A stretch of 64,000 nucleotides of DNA from CAVSUR01 sp963846005. Its GTDB lineage: Bacteria; Actinomycetota; Actinomycetes; Streptosporangiales; Streptosporangiaceae. The notes beneath the pieces are model-generated. The model ran no database searches and had not been told where the DNA came from. It saw only the letters and a list, made by a program, of their open reading frames with translations. The translations under genes were made by a program, and so were the position numbers. The stretch's first letter is position 1; the number at the start of each line of letters is the position of its first letter. Location: contig CAWJUH010000001.1 of NCBI GenBank assembly GCA_963846005.1, forward strand, positions 1,240,001 through 1,304,000, given 5' to 3'. This document shows, piece by piece, positions 8,057 through 17,662 of this stretch.

Positions 8057-8557
8057 AGATAGCCTGTCGGCAGAGAATTCTGAAGGAGCCTTTCTAGGCC
8101 ATTGAGCTGGGCTCATTCCCACGAAGAGGCTTCCAGACTCCTCTGGACTTCTTATCGTTAGGCTCCCACGTAGGCTCCCCGGCCCACGATCTCGAGCCAT
8201 GCGACCGCTGGCGGCACCGGGCAGGCGGTCACCGACCTTATAGCAGCCGGAGCCTCCAGAGACGCGGTACACGCCTGGGGCGTCGGCGGCTGACGGCCAT
8301 CATCAAGCAGGAAAACCGATCGGCTCGATCTGAGCGCAGAAGTCGTCCGGATCTGCCGCAGTAAGCGGGTGTGCCCTATCCCCAGAAGATGGTGGTCGGA
8401 TCGCGGTCGATCTCCTGTAGCAGATCCTCGATGCAGGCCGAACGGGGCCAGCCGCTCATAAAGGTGAAAGCGCAGGTGGCGGTCACGCCTACAAGGACCA
8501 GCACTTGGCCGCCTTGGTGTATCGCAACCGGCAGTCCAGCCCGTCGAGACGAGTTCC
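8057..8557. other. Non-coding start of the island
   Basis: Apart from the paired TAGGCTCCC sites at 8159-8179 I see no credible gene. Frames across this stretch give arginine- and serine-rich peptides with no family resemblance. Confidence 0.6.
8159..8179 (+). promoter_or_regulatory. Candidate integrase arm-type sites (left end)
   Basis: TAGGCTCCC occurs at 8159-8167 and 8171-8179, 12 bp apart. The same pair with the same 12-bp spacing lies beside the other att site (44612 and 44624). They sit about 100 bp inside the left att copy. Arm-type binding sites for the integrase is the inferred role. Confidence 0.65.
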
Positions 8558-9300
8558 GTGCAGTACGACGGCCAGGCGTATGTGGCGTGTGGCCTGGGAG
8601 CCCATCCCCTTTACTCCTACCGGCTGAGCGCGGGCCACTGGTTCACCGCCGCGGACGCCCGCACGGCCCTCACCCCTGCGGTGCTGGGGCCCGCTCTCGC
8701 GCGCGCCGCCCGGGCCAGGGTGGGGCAGACCCTCACCCTCAGCGTCGCCGCGGGACCCACCAAGGTGCGCGTCATCGGGATCGACACCGTCCCCACCAAC
8801 AACGGCGACACCGTCTACTTCCCCCTGCAGGCACTGGAGCGCCTGGACGGCGGGCCCGGCACCGCGGACTCGATGTGGCTCGCCACCGCCAGCTCCGGGC
8901 ACGCTGCCATTGACCGGGCAACCGCCGCCGCTGCGAGCGGCTGGCCGCCGCCGGGTACCCCGTCAGCACAACGGAGATCTACGTCACCCAGGCGCAGATC
9001 ACCGCGGCCGATACCGCCATCCTCACCATCGTTGAGATCCTGGGCCTGGTGGTCGTGGCCATCATGCTCATCGGCCTGGTCAGCGCCCTCAGCATGGGCG
9101 TCATCGAGCGCACCCGGGAGGTCGGGATCTTGCGCTGCGTGGGCGCCAGGGCTCGCTACATCCGGCGGGTCTTCAGCGCCGAGGCGATGATCCTGGCCAT
9201 CGCCGGGCGGGCGTTCGGGGTCCTGCTCGGCTGGCTGATCTATCAGGGCCTCCTAGCGCTCCTGCTCCACGATGCCGCTCTCAGCCTTCCGCAGGAATCC
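8558..9300 (+). pseudogene. FtsX/MacB-type ABC permease remnant
   Basis: The first part (8558 to about 8930) encodes an extracytoplasmic MacB-like domain with typical segments such as FTAADARTALTPAVLGPALA and VRVIGIDTVPTNNGDTVYFP. After a frameshift near 8930 another frame continues AERLAAAGYPVSTTEIYVTQ and then the membrane FtsX domain (VVVAIMLIGLVSALSMGVIE, RTREVGILRCVGARARYIRR, FSAEAMILAIAGRAFGVLLG). The N-terminal membrane helix and the final helix are missing. The gene is thus truncated at both ends and frameshifted. No ATPase partner is adjacent. Confidence 0.75.
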
Positions 9301-9354
9301 CGCGTCGCAATCCTGAACACGACCCTGCGCACGGTCGGGCGGCCCGCCGAGCTG

Positions 9355-9785
9355 CGCGATCAGCTATTCGCCAAGACACTCGCGGTCAAGACCCGCGGCC
9401 CGCTTGCCGACCCGAATCGCGTCTTCGCCGGTCCGCAGGTCCAGCAGGCCACACTCATCGGCGCAGACCACCCGTCCATCGGCAGGCGGGTGGTCGTAGA
9501 GGTCCAAATACCCGGCGCATCTTGGGCATGAAGTCCGGCTCGGGTGAGGCCTTCCACGTCTTGGCCGCCTGCCACCGGATCCCGCCTGCGTGCAGGATCA
9601 GGCGGATGCTCTCGCAGGCGATCGCCGCGATCCAGGCAGCCGCGAGATACTCGGCGAGCTTGGCTAAGCTTCAGGTGCTGAAGGCCCAGGTCACGGGGGC
9701 AGCACCGGGCGACCCGGCAGACCTGCCGCCGAGCGCCCTCACTGAGAGTCTTCGGCCTGCCCCGCGCTCGAAGGGGTCGTAGCTG
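9355..9785 (-). pseudogene. IS630-family transposase remnant
   Basis: Read on the minus strand in shifting frames, this encodes GRPKTLSEGARRQV, then (after a frameshift) FST-stop-SLAKLAEYLAAAWIAA, ESIRLILHAGGIRWQAAKTW and, after another shift, LDLYDHPPADGRVVCADEC. These match the helix-turn-helix, WQRTKTWK and first catalytic DE positions of IS630 transposases. A Trp-to-TGA change and at least two frameshifts show it is dead. The rest of the catalytic domain is absent. Confidence 0.75.
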
Positions 9786-9990
9786 GTCTGGGCCCGGCCA
9801 CGGAGGCGCCCTCTTGACCGCAGGGATCGGGCGTATCACTACGTCAAGTTCCAACCTGGTCGATCGCCAGGCAGGCAGGCGGCCTGAGGTTGCGCGAGTG
9901 TATGCGGCAGGCGGACGGTAGGCAGCGTCCCGGACTGAGGACCGGCTCGCGTTCTGCTCCCCGAACCGCTGCCATCAGCGGGCCTGTGCT

Positions 9991-12900
9991 TTAGCTGCTC
10001 GCGGCTTGGAGGATCTGGTAGAGCGCTGCGGCGGCGTTGATGAGGCAGCAGATGGCGACGATGGCCGGCGGCAGGCCGTCGGTGAGCAGGCAGTAGGACA
10101 GGGCGGCGGGCAGGGCGTAGAGGATGTCGAGGAAGTAGTCGGAGACCTGGCTGTCGTTGGCGTCGACGGCGCTGATGATGGCGAAATCTGCGCTGAACAC
10201 GCCGGAGGCGGTGGTGAGGGTAGCGATGGTGCCGGCGTAGGTGGCCCGGACGGCTTCGTTCTTCTCGCCGGGGTAGGCGCGTTCGACGTAGACGGTGGCG
10301 GCCGCGGCGGGCAGCTGCAACAGTCCGGCGAGGTAGCTGAAGAAGGCCGTCTGGTCGCCCGCGTTTGGGGAGACGGGCCATGAGCTGTAGGGCGCGGATC
10401 CGCCGGTGGCGGGGAAGGTGAAGGCGCCGAGCACGGCGGCGCCGACGATGTCGGCGATGCCGGTCCACCATGGTGTGCTCACCCCGCCGGCCGCGCAGAC
10501 CGCTTCGACGGTGTCGAAGCTGCTCCAGGTCAAGGTGGTAGCGGCGGCGAGCAGGGCGAAGGTTTCGGCGACGGCGGCGCCGGGCGGTGCAGGTGTGGGG
10601 CGGGCGAGGGCCGGCCCGCGGGCGGTCGCCGGGCCGCTCGTGCTGGCCGGGCGGCCGGCGGGGGCGGTGGGCTGGGGGTGCAGCCAGGGCGGCGCGGCGC
10701 CGCCGTGGGCCACCTTATAGGTGAGCATCGCGGGGAACGCATACAGCAGGCAGGCCAGCTTTCCCAGCGTGAGGTCCTCCAGCGAGGTGCCCTGAAGCAG
10801 GGACCCGATGATCGGCAGCTGCCCGATCGTGGTGTCCAGGATCGCGCTGATCGCGCCGAGGACGGCATCAAGCAGCTCGAGCACCACGCCCACGGCCGCG
10901 TCGGCCAGCGTGAGCGCGCCGTCGATGAGTTCGCGCAGCGCATCCAGGAACAACCCGAGCGCCGCGGTCTTGACGTCTTTCGGGTCGCTGATCGCCGCGG
11001 TCAGGGCGTTCTTGGCGGAGGTGCATGCGGCGTCGAAGTCGCCGCCAGCGGTCGTGAGCTTGCTGGCCAGGCTGGTGAAGGCCGTCTCGATGGCGGTGTC
11101 CGTCGGCATCGGGGAGGGTCCGTCGAAGACTTGCTCGATCTTGTCCAGCAGCCAGTTGGCGTGGGCCCCGCTCGGGTTGGGCGCAGGTGCCTGGCCGGCG
11201 CCGGGCCGCGCGGGGCCTGTCGCGGGAGCGGGTTCGGGGGCCTGGTCTGGTGCCGGGGGCACCAGACCAGACATCGGGGTGTTTCCGTGTGCGGCTTTGA
11301 GGTTGCTGAGCGCGGTGTCGATCGCATTCCGCTGGCCGGCGAACCAGTTGTGGACCTCGGTATTGGCGGCGCTGATTTGCCGCTGCGCAAACCCGCATGC
11401 GTCATAGATCCAAGCGTCGTACTGGCTGGCCAGCAGCGCGGTGTCGGCGAACAGGCCCGAGATCGCCGCCTTGAGCCAGTCGATGGCGGCCTCCAGGTCC
11501 GCGCCGATCTCGTTGATCACCGCGTGGATGGCCGCGGCGGCATCGTCGAGGTCGTGCACGACGACCGTCAGCGCCTGCCCGGCGAGCGCGGCGATTTCGG
11601 CGGCGATCGTCACGACGGCGTACGTGGTGTCGGTGGCCGCGGTCACTGCGGTGTGTTCCACGCTCGCCGCGCCGGACTTCACCGCCTGCACCACGTCGTG
11701 CAGGAATTCGCCCAGCAGCGAGCCGACACGCTGCTGTTCCGCGGTCAGCGCCGCGCCGGGCAGCGGTCGCAGCTGCAGCCGGGGCGCGGGCGGCCGGTGC
11801 GCCGCGGGCAATCCGGGGCGGATCGACGGTGCCGCGATGGCGCCCTGGGCCGCGGTCTGCACGGCGGTGAACTGATCGGCGGACAGTGTGCTGGTCTTGG
11901 TGATGTGGCCGCCGGCGGCCAGTGGCGGCAGCATGTTCAGCGGGGTCGATCCGGTGCAGTAGGCGTTGATGCCGGCCGACGGCCGGACCGTGCAGGTCTG
12001 CCCGTTCGCGCTCACGGTCAGCGCCGGGCAGGCCAGTCCGTCGGCCGGGATCGCGAGGGTCACCTGGCCGCGGCTCCCGGTTTGCAGGGTGACCGGGCCG
12101 CCGCCCAGCGCCACGGCCTTCCCGTTGCACAGGGCCGGCACCTGCACGGCACAGGTCACCTGTATCGCGGTGCCGATCACCGGCATCCCGGCCGCGTCGG
12201 TCACCGTCAACTGCACCCGGTAGGAGCTGACCTGGATGCTCTCGCTGGCCGGCAGGTGGATCGGGCTGCCGACCCAGGCCTGCGCCTCGGGTGCCCCCGT
12301 GGCCGGATTCGCCGGCACCGGCTGCACCGTCAGCGACTGCAGCGACCCGTCCAGCCCCATCGCGATCAGCCCGGTCCCGCTGCCCCGCCCGCTGGGCACC
12401 GCCAAGGCCCCGATGCCGGGCTGCAGCGGCACCGCGGGGGTGAACACCGGGTGCGCCGAGTCCGCGGCCGCGTCACCCGTGGCGAGCTGATGCAGCACGT
12501 TGACCGTGTTGTCCAGGTCGGTGCCGCCGGCCACGAAGTTGCGCACGTACAGGTCGAGCGCCTTATCGGCGTAAGCCGGCGCGCCGACCTCGCTCTCCGG
12601 CAGCGCGCGCGCCGCAGGCGTCACGATCACCTCGGGCCAGCTCTGCGGCGGGGTGAAGATCAGCGTCCAGTCCGGCACCTGGTTGACGACCGTCAGCGAC
12701 CACAGCCGGTCGCCTTGATGATCCTGCACGATCGCGATCGGCGGCTTGCTCTCGTCCATGGAGAACAGGACCTTCACCGCGGTGAGCGGGACGGGCTGCT
12801 TGGTGCCCGGGTCGGTCGGCTGGATGTCGCCGGGCAGCTCCGACCATGGGCTCGCCGTCGTGACCTGGTTCGTCCCGGCCGGCGCCACCGTCGCCTGCAG

Positions 12901-13310
12901 CGCTACCAGATTGAGCGACGCTGCGAGTATCAGGATCGTCCACGGGCCGCCCGGCCCGTCCAGGGCGCACAGTTTTGCCTTCGACGTGACGGCGTCCAGG
13001 TCGAGCCCGGGAGTGTGCACGATCCCGCTGGCGTAGCTGTCGTCGGCGTTGACGTGACACCAGTACATCGCATGGTTCTCGATGGAGAAGGCGTACACGA
13101 AGACCCCGCCGGCAGGCCCAGGCTCTGCTGGACCTCGCCGACGCCAGTCCAGCCCAGATCCGGCTGCGCCTGCCAGCTGCTGTCGGCCAGCTGCTTGACA
13201 TGGGTCACCGCCGTGGACGTGGAGGGCTGCCGGTAGAAGGCGTGCAGCGAACCGATCGAGTGATCAGCGTGCTGGGGGCATCCCGCCACCAGCGAGTCGA
13301 CGCCGTTCAC
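9991..13310 (-). CDS. Large multidomain protein of unknown function, one frameshift near 13108
   Basis: The gene appears to start at GTG 13310, overlapping the stop of the upstream gene (GTGA). The first about 68 residues end SLGLPAG and continue in another frame as GVFVYAFSIENHAMYWCHV. One missing base in a G run near 13108 explains this, and may be an error. The corrected protein is about 1,106 residues: a beta-rich, possibly propeller-like part (to about residue 380), an Ig-like module (VQLTVTDAAGMPV ... TCTV), a long helical region (AIHAVINEIGADLEAAIDW and neighbours), a Pro/Ala linker, then several hydrophobic segments ending YFLDILYALPAALSYCLL and IVAICCLINAAAALY. No signal peptide is seen. 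I do not recognise the family. Confidence 0.7.
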
Positions 13311-13810
13311 CGGCCGGCCACGATCACCGGGGCGATCGCCCACGCTTGACCGTGCGTCCAGTCGTGGTAAAGCTGCATCAGCTCCCCGCCGCGATCCTGG
13401 CTGTTGAGCGCCAGGAGCGCCTCGGGCACGTACGCATTGTTTTGCGGGTACCCCGCGATCAGATCCTGATCGGGGTCGTAGTCGCCCAGCGCCAGCTGAA
13501 AGTAGTCCTCGCTGAGCAGGCAATCCCCGGCCAGCGTGTATGGCGCCTCATACAGGGGCGCCGCGCCGCCGCCCGGCTCGCCAGCACCCAGCGCCCCCGG
13601 CCGCCCGGACGCCGGCGAACCCGGCACCGCGCGGGCTCCGCGCCGCGGCCCCGAGGCCGGCGAACCGGCCGCCAGCGACGGCGGATAGCATTCCTCGCTC
13701 AGCACCGGATCCGCCGCCACCGCGTACGGGCCCTGATACACCGGCCAGATCACGGTATCCCGCGGCCTGCTCGATCCCGCCGCGCCCTGAATAGTCTTGC
13801 TGTCAGCCAT
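13307..13810 (-). CDS. Hypothetical protein with internal duplication
   Basis: A 167-residue protein (MADSKTIQG start). Two similar modules are visible: VYQGPYAVAADPVLSEECY around residues 24-42 and LYEAPYTLAGDCLLSEDYF around 84-102, separated by a Pro/Gly/Ala linker. The C-terminus reads QLYHDWTHGQAWAIAPV. No known family is recognised. Its stop overlaps the GTG start of the giant downstream gene by 4 bp, so the two products are probably made together and may interact. It is divergent from the TetR gene at 14255. Confidence 0.65.
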   Translation of the reverse strand: MADSKTIQGAAGSSRPRDTVIWPVYQGPYAVAADPVLSEECYPPSLAAGSPASGPRRGARAVPGSPASGRPGALGAGEPGGGAAPLYEAPYTLAGDCLLSEDYFQLALGDYDPDQDLIAGYPQNNAYVPEALLALNSQDRGGELMQLYHDWTHGQAWAIAPVIVAGR

Positions 13811-14129
13811 GGCTCCCACCGCCTCGTCCAGGCTCGCCACGATCATGAAAGCTCAGCACCCGACCTCGCCGGAGCCGCAGAACCATGCCAGCAGCCCGCC
13901 CGGCCCGCCGGGACGGCCTCCCGGCGGCAGAGCGCAGCCTCCGGCGCTGTCCCGGCACCGCCGGGACCCGGGCGCCGGAAGGCACCGCGCCGCCCCCCGG
14001 CCCGCCCGGAACGCCGGCCGACACCGTCGCTGCGCTGCACCCTTCCCACCTCCGGGCCCCGGACACCGGCCGGGCCAGGCCAGCTGGCACCCGGCCCCGC
14101 CCTCCCAGCCATCAATAGACGCATATAAA

Positions 14130-14143
14130 TTGACGGCCGTCAA
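14130..14143. promoter_or_regulatory. Perfect palindrome TTGACGGCCGTCAA, candidate TetR operator
   Basis: A 14-bp perfect palindrome in a locally AT-richer patch, 112 bp upstream of the TetR gene and between it and the divergent two-gene unit. TetR proteins often bind such palindromes in the intergenic region they control. The remainder of 13811-14254 shows no gene that I can support. Confidence 0.6.
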
Positions 14144-14254
14144 GCGATAAGCTAACGTCCCGGTGACCACCTGTAAAGGGCAGCCGGGAAACTCTCACCC
14201 TCCACCCGGCCCCGCTGCCACGGCCGGCCAGCACCGGCCCCACCGGGAGGACGC

Positions 14255-14917
14255 ATGGCCCCGGCACCAAAGCGCCCGCCGAACCGGCGCGGCCAAGGCC
14301 ACCTGCTCCATGGCGAGCTGATCGATGCGGCCCGCGGCCTACTGCAGACCCAGCCAGACTCCGCGCTGAGCATCAGGGCGGTCACCCGGGCCGCCGGAGT
14401 CACCCCGCAAGCCTTCTACCTGCACTTCCCCGACATCGACGCGCTGCTGTACGAGGTATACGCCCGGGAATGGGCTGCGCTCCGCGACGCGCTCGCCGCT
14501 GCGGGCGGCCGCCGCCCGGCCGGCCAGTTGCGCCGCGCCGCCCACGCCTATGCCGGCTTCGCGCTGGACAGCCCGACCCGCTACATCGCGCTGCTGGGCA
14601 TGCGCGGCCAGTACGCCCCGGCTTGGGATTCCCGTGAACTGCCCGCCACCATCGTCTTCCGGTTCGCCGCCGACCTCATCGGCGCCGCCCTAGGCGACGC
14701 CGGCCGCGCCGGGCTGACCGAAGCGCAGCGGCAGGACGTCACCGACCGCGCCATCGGGTTTATCGCCGCGCTGCACGGGCTGGTCAGCCTGAAGATCAGC
14801 AAACCGCTGTACCCCTGGCCGCTGCCCCGCCTCATCGACCAGGCCGTCGACCATGCCCTGCAACCCCGCGACCACACAGGCACCGACACCCCATCCGGGT
14901 CTGCCTCTAATGCCTAA
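14255..14917 (+). CDS. TetR/AcrR-family transcriptional regulator
   Basis: A 220-residue regulator. The N-terminal helix-turn-helix (about residues 10-58) shows the TetR pattern: LIDAARGLLQTQPDSALSIR followed by AVTRAAGVTPQAFYLHFPD. The remainder is an all-helical ligand-binding domain including a TetR_C-like segment (FALDSPTRYIALLGMRG). ATG 14255 follows GGGAGG. It is divergent from the 13307-13810/9991-13310 pair and probably represses it and itself through the palindrome at 14130. Confidence 0.9.
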   Translation: MAPAPKRPPNRRGQGHLLHGELIDAARGLLQTQPDSALSIRAVTRAAGVTPQAFYLHFPDIDALLYEVYAREWAALRDALAAAGGRRPAGQLRRAAHAYAGFALDSPTRYIALLGMRGQYAPAWDSRELPATIVFRFAADLIGAALGDAGRAGLTEAQRQDVTDRAIGFIAALHGLVSLKISKPLYPWPLPRLIDQAVDHALQPRDHTGTDTPSGSASNA

Positions 14918-14999
14918 AGGGCGTGTCCTTCCGCAAGCCGCCTTTCCTGCGTGCTAACAGTCAGGCCACGTCACTTGCACAGCCGATAGGACACGCCCT
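14918..14999. repeat. 82-nt unit bounded by perfect 12-bp inverted repeats
   Basis: AGGGCGTGTCCT at 14918-14929 is the exact inverse of AGGACACGCCCT at 14988-14999, starting directly after the TetR stop codon. The 58-nt interior is not self-complementary in an obvious way. It could be a terminator stem with a large loop, or more likely a miniature/solo remnant of an IS with these ends, since TAA-like bases flank both sides. Confidence 0.6.
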
Positions 15000-15115
15000 A
15001 ATGGCCCGCCGCGACCTACTGCTAAGGAGATCAAATCGAGAGCGCTTACGACGTGCTCATGTACAGGTCAGTAAGAGTGATGGCTACCAGTGACGCTCGC
15101 GAGTGACCACCCGGT

Positions 15116-15962
15116 TCACCCGTTCTGGCGCGGATCTGGCGCGTTGTCCTGGGTTCCGGCTCCAGAGCGGCTCACGACTGGCGTTGCTTCGGTGGGCTTG
15201 GGCGCGGCGGATGGCTTGCGGATCAGCCCGATCATGAGAACCAGAGCCACCAGGCACAGCAGGCTGACCGCAATAAAGGCTGCGCTGTACCCGTCCTCGG
15301 AGGCGGCGCGGGCGGCCAGCAGGTAGTGCGCTAGCGCACTGCTGAAGGACTTGGCCGCAAGCCGGTGCTTTCCGCGCCGATCAGCGCGTCCTTGAACTGC
15401 TGGGCCTGATGCCGGGTCAGGATGGGTAGCGGGCTGTTGGCAATCTTGGACTGCAGTTCGTTCAGGTAGCTGGCGTGGGAGACCAGGTAGAGCCCGGCGA
15501 TCCCGACCGCCCCGCCGAACTGCTGGCCGTCGCGGACACTCCCGACGCCTGGCCATGGTCGTCTTCCGGGGCCGTGTCCAGGCTGACCGGATCGTTGACG
15601 GTCAGGATCAGCGCCAGGCCGACGCCGTACAGCAGCAGGCCGGGCAGCACGGGCAGCTAGGCGTTGCTGTGCACACCCCAGGCCAGCAGCAGTGTGGAGA
15701 TCAGCAGCACGGTGAAGCCCGCGACCAGCGGCAGGCGGCCGCCCGCGCCATCACACCATTGCCCGGCCAGCGGCGCCACGAACACCATCGGCAACGTGGT
15801 GGGGATGAGCGCGAGCCCGGCCAGCGCCGGGCTCATCTGCAGGTTCAAGATCAGCAGCAGCGGAAACAGCAGCGCCAGGCCCATCTCGGCCATCCCGGCG
15901 ATGAACTGGCTCACTGTGCTGCCCAGGTAATTGGGATGCCGCCGCAGCAACTGGAGGTCCAT
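15116..15962 (-). pseudogene. DHA2-type MFS transporter, truncated and inactivated
   Basis: The minus strand encodes the C-terminal half of a 14-TM drug-exporter-like MFS protein: FIAGMAEMGLALLFPLLL, FVAPLAGQWCDGAGGRLPLV, LLLYGVGLALILTVNDPV, an EDDHGQASGVSA motif, QQFGGAVGIAGLYLVSHASY, and a last helix AAFIAVSLLCLVALVLMIGL. It begins abruptly at 15962 (MDLQLLRRHPNYLGS), equivalent to mid-protein in intact members. It has an in-frame TAG at about 15657 and at least two frameshifts further on. The missing N-terminal half is replaced by the reductase gene at 15968. Confidence 0.8.
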
Positions 15963-15967
15963 CAGTG

Positions 15968-16578
15968 ATGGCCGACACCACCTGCCACATGTCGATCTCG
16001 CTCGACGGCTTCGTCGCCGGGCCTGAGCAGAGCCGGGACAATCCGCTGGGCAGGCGCGGCGGCGAGCTGCACGGCTGGCATATCGGCGACCGCGCGCGAC
16101 CGACGCCGACAAGACAGCCAACGGATGGCTCATGCGCCCTCGCGGCGCCTACGTCATGGGCCGAAACATGTTCGGGCCGATCCGCGGTGAGTGGAACGAG
16201 GCGTGGGAGGGATGGTGGGGACCCGAGCCGCCCTACCACGCCCCGGTCTTCGTGCTCACTCATCACGCACGCGAACCGGTCGAGATGGAGGGCGGGACCA
16301 CCTTCTACTTCGTCACCGAGGGGTTCGACGCCGCCTACGTGCAGGCGCTCGAAACGGCCGACGGCCACGGCGTGGACATCGCCGGCGGCGCTTCGACAGT
16401 TCGGCAGGCACTCAACGCCGGCGTGATCGATGAACTCACCCTCGACATCGCACCCGTCCTACTCGGCAGAGGCGAGCGCATGTTCGACGGCGTCGAGACC
16501 TTCGGCTTCGAGCCCGTCGAGGTGCTCCACTCACCGCTCACCACCCATATCCGTTACCGCACAGGCAGCGCCAGCTGA
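15968..16578 (+). pseudogene. RibD/DHFR-like reductase, frameshifted
   Basis: The frame begins MADTTCHMSISLDGFVAGPE, the usual N-terminus of the dihydrofolate-reductase-like RibD_C family, which reduces pterin or flavin-precursor-like substrates with NADPH. Near 16100 the frame shifts by one base, after which the second frame carries TDADKTANGWLMRPRGAYVM, FVLTHHAREPVEMEGGTTFY, GHGVDIAGGASTVRQALNAG and the C-terminus. The whole fold is present apart from the shift, so this is either a young pseudogene or a one-base sequence error. It borders the truncated MFS gene. Confidence 0.8.
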
Positions 16579-16768
16579 GCAGCAACTGCCCTTCGTGCGT
16601 CTCAATCGAGGATCGGCTCACGGAACGACCTGAACAGCTGGGTTAGCCCCCGCTGCCAAGAGGGCTGCGCATCGGCGCGGCGAGGGTAATGTCGTCTTGG
16701 GATGGTTCGCTGACCTGCCCGTTCACCGTCGGCTGGTGCTCTCGGCGGCGCACGGGGAAAATGACGGC

Positions 16769-17104
16769 ATGCCGCAACGAACCTCGCTCGACGCGCTGGC
16801 CCGTGAACAACTCGAGCTGGCTGCCGGCGCCGGTGGTGGTCATACCGCGCACACCGTCTACGGCGGCCATGAGAAGGTACTGCGCCAGACGGTCATCGCC
16901 ATGGTCCACGGCTCCGAGCTGTCCGAGCACGAGAATCCCGGCGAGGCCACGGTGCTGGTCTTGCACGGCCGGGTGCGGATGTCGGCGGGTGAGCTGGCCT
17001 GGGAAGGCAGCCGCGGAGACCTGATCACCGTGCCCGATGCCCGCCACCGCCTCAAGGCGCTGGAAGACTCCGCCGTGCTGCTGACCGTCGCCAAGCTGCG
17101 GTGA
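16769..17104 (+). CDS. Small cupin-domain protein
   Basis: A 111-residue single cupin. The core strands are visible (VIAMVHGSELSEHENPGEAT, VLVLHGRVRMSAGELAWE, GDLITVPDARHRLKALEDSA). The metal-binding first motif is weak, with HENPGEAT in place of HxHxxxxE, so metal binding is uncertain, whereas the PDARHRL second motif has the histidine. ATG 16769 is preceded by GGGGAAA. It may be a sensor or a small-molecule isomerase or oxygenase; no specific role can be given. Confidence 0.8.
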   Translation: MPQRTSLDALAREQLELAAGAGGGHTAHTVYGGHEKVLRQTVIAMVHGSELSEHENPGEATVLVLHGRVRMSAGELAWEGSRGDLITVPDARHRLKALEDSAVLLTVAKLR

Positions 17105-17196
17105 CCGCCGCGGACGGGCCTGCCATGGTGTGATCCACGCCGGCTGCGCTGCCGGCCGCCGGCCCGCAGGCGCAGGGCCGCCGTCAGGGCCGTTGG

Positions 17197-17556
17197 TCAG
17201 TGCAGCAGCCCGGCGAGCACAGTGGCCTCACTGATATCAGCGGCCTTGCTGGCCGTGAGCAGCGTCAGCGTCCCGGTCTTCGTCAGTCCGCGCAAATGGG
17301 CGAGGGCCTCGGCCCGCTCCGGCTCGGTCAGCTCCTCGCGGTAACGGCGGGTGAATTCCTCGAACCGCTCCGGGGCGTGGCCGTACCACTTGCGCAGCAC
17401 CGTGGAGGGAGCGATCTGCTTGCACCACTCGTCCAGGCTGGCCTTTTCCTTGGTCATGCCCCGCGGCCAGATCCGGTCTACCAGCACCCGGGTGCCGTCC
17501 CCCGGGGCGGGATCATCATAAACCCGGCGCACCTGAACGTTGTGCAGGTCACCCAT
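17197..17556 (-). CDS. DUF488 family protein (YeaO-like)
   Basis: A 119-residue protein with the diagnostic RVLVDRIWPRGMTKEKASLD segment, then WCKQIAPSTVLRKWYGHAPE and a C-terminal TLTLLTASKAADISEATVLA segment. These match DUF488/YeaO, a small conserved family found with nitrite/haem or DNA-related genes but of unproven function. ATG 17556 is chosen as the conserved start. It lies downstream of the fusion oxidoreductase (17663-19459) on the same strand, separated by a hairpin. Confidence 0.9.
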   Translation of the reverse strand: MGDLHNVQVRRVYDDPAPGDGTRVLVDRIWPRGMTKEKASLDEWCKQIAPSTVLRKWYGHAPERFEEFTRRYREELTEPERAEALAHLRGLTKTGTLTLLTASKAADISEATVLAGLLH

Positions 17557-17583
17557 TGGTTCGTTGCCTCCTGTCGTTGCCCA

Positions 17584-17604
17584 TCTAGACCCGGCCGGTC
17601 TAGA
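17584..17604 (-). terminator. TCTAGACC hairpin between oxidoreductase and DUF488 genes
   Basis: TCTAGACC (17584-17591), a CGGCC loop and GGTCTAGA (17597-17604) form a perfect 8-bp stem. It lies 59 bp past the stop of the minus-strand gene at 17663 and 28 bp upstream of the DUF488 start. It may terminate the former or be an operator of the latter; there is no T run. Confidence 0.45.
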
Positions 17605-17662
17605 CGCTTCGGCTGGGCCTCGGGCCGTCCGGGCCACCCTGTCCCGGCGCTAAGGTCGCGGT

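Noticed and set aside
8005..8060. Coding frame reading SGWPDSNRRPPAPK across the att site
   Set aside because: It is a translation of the tRNA-Pro 3' half, a peptide often mis-annotated, not a protein.
10678..13236. Plus-strand 852-codon frame
   Set aside because: Low-complexity antisense of the large unknown protein, with no domain resemblance.
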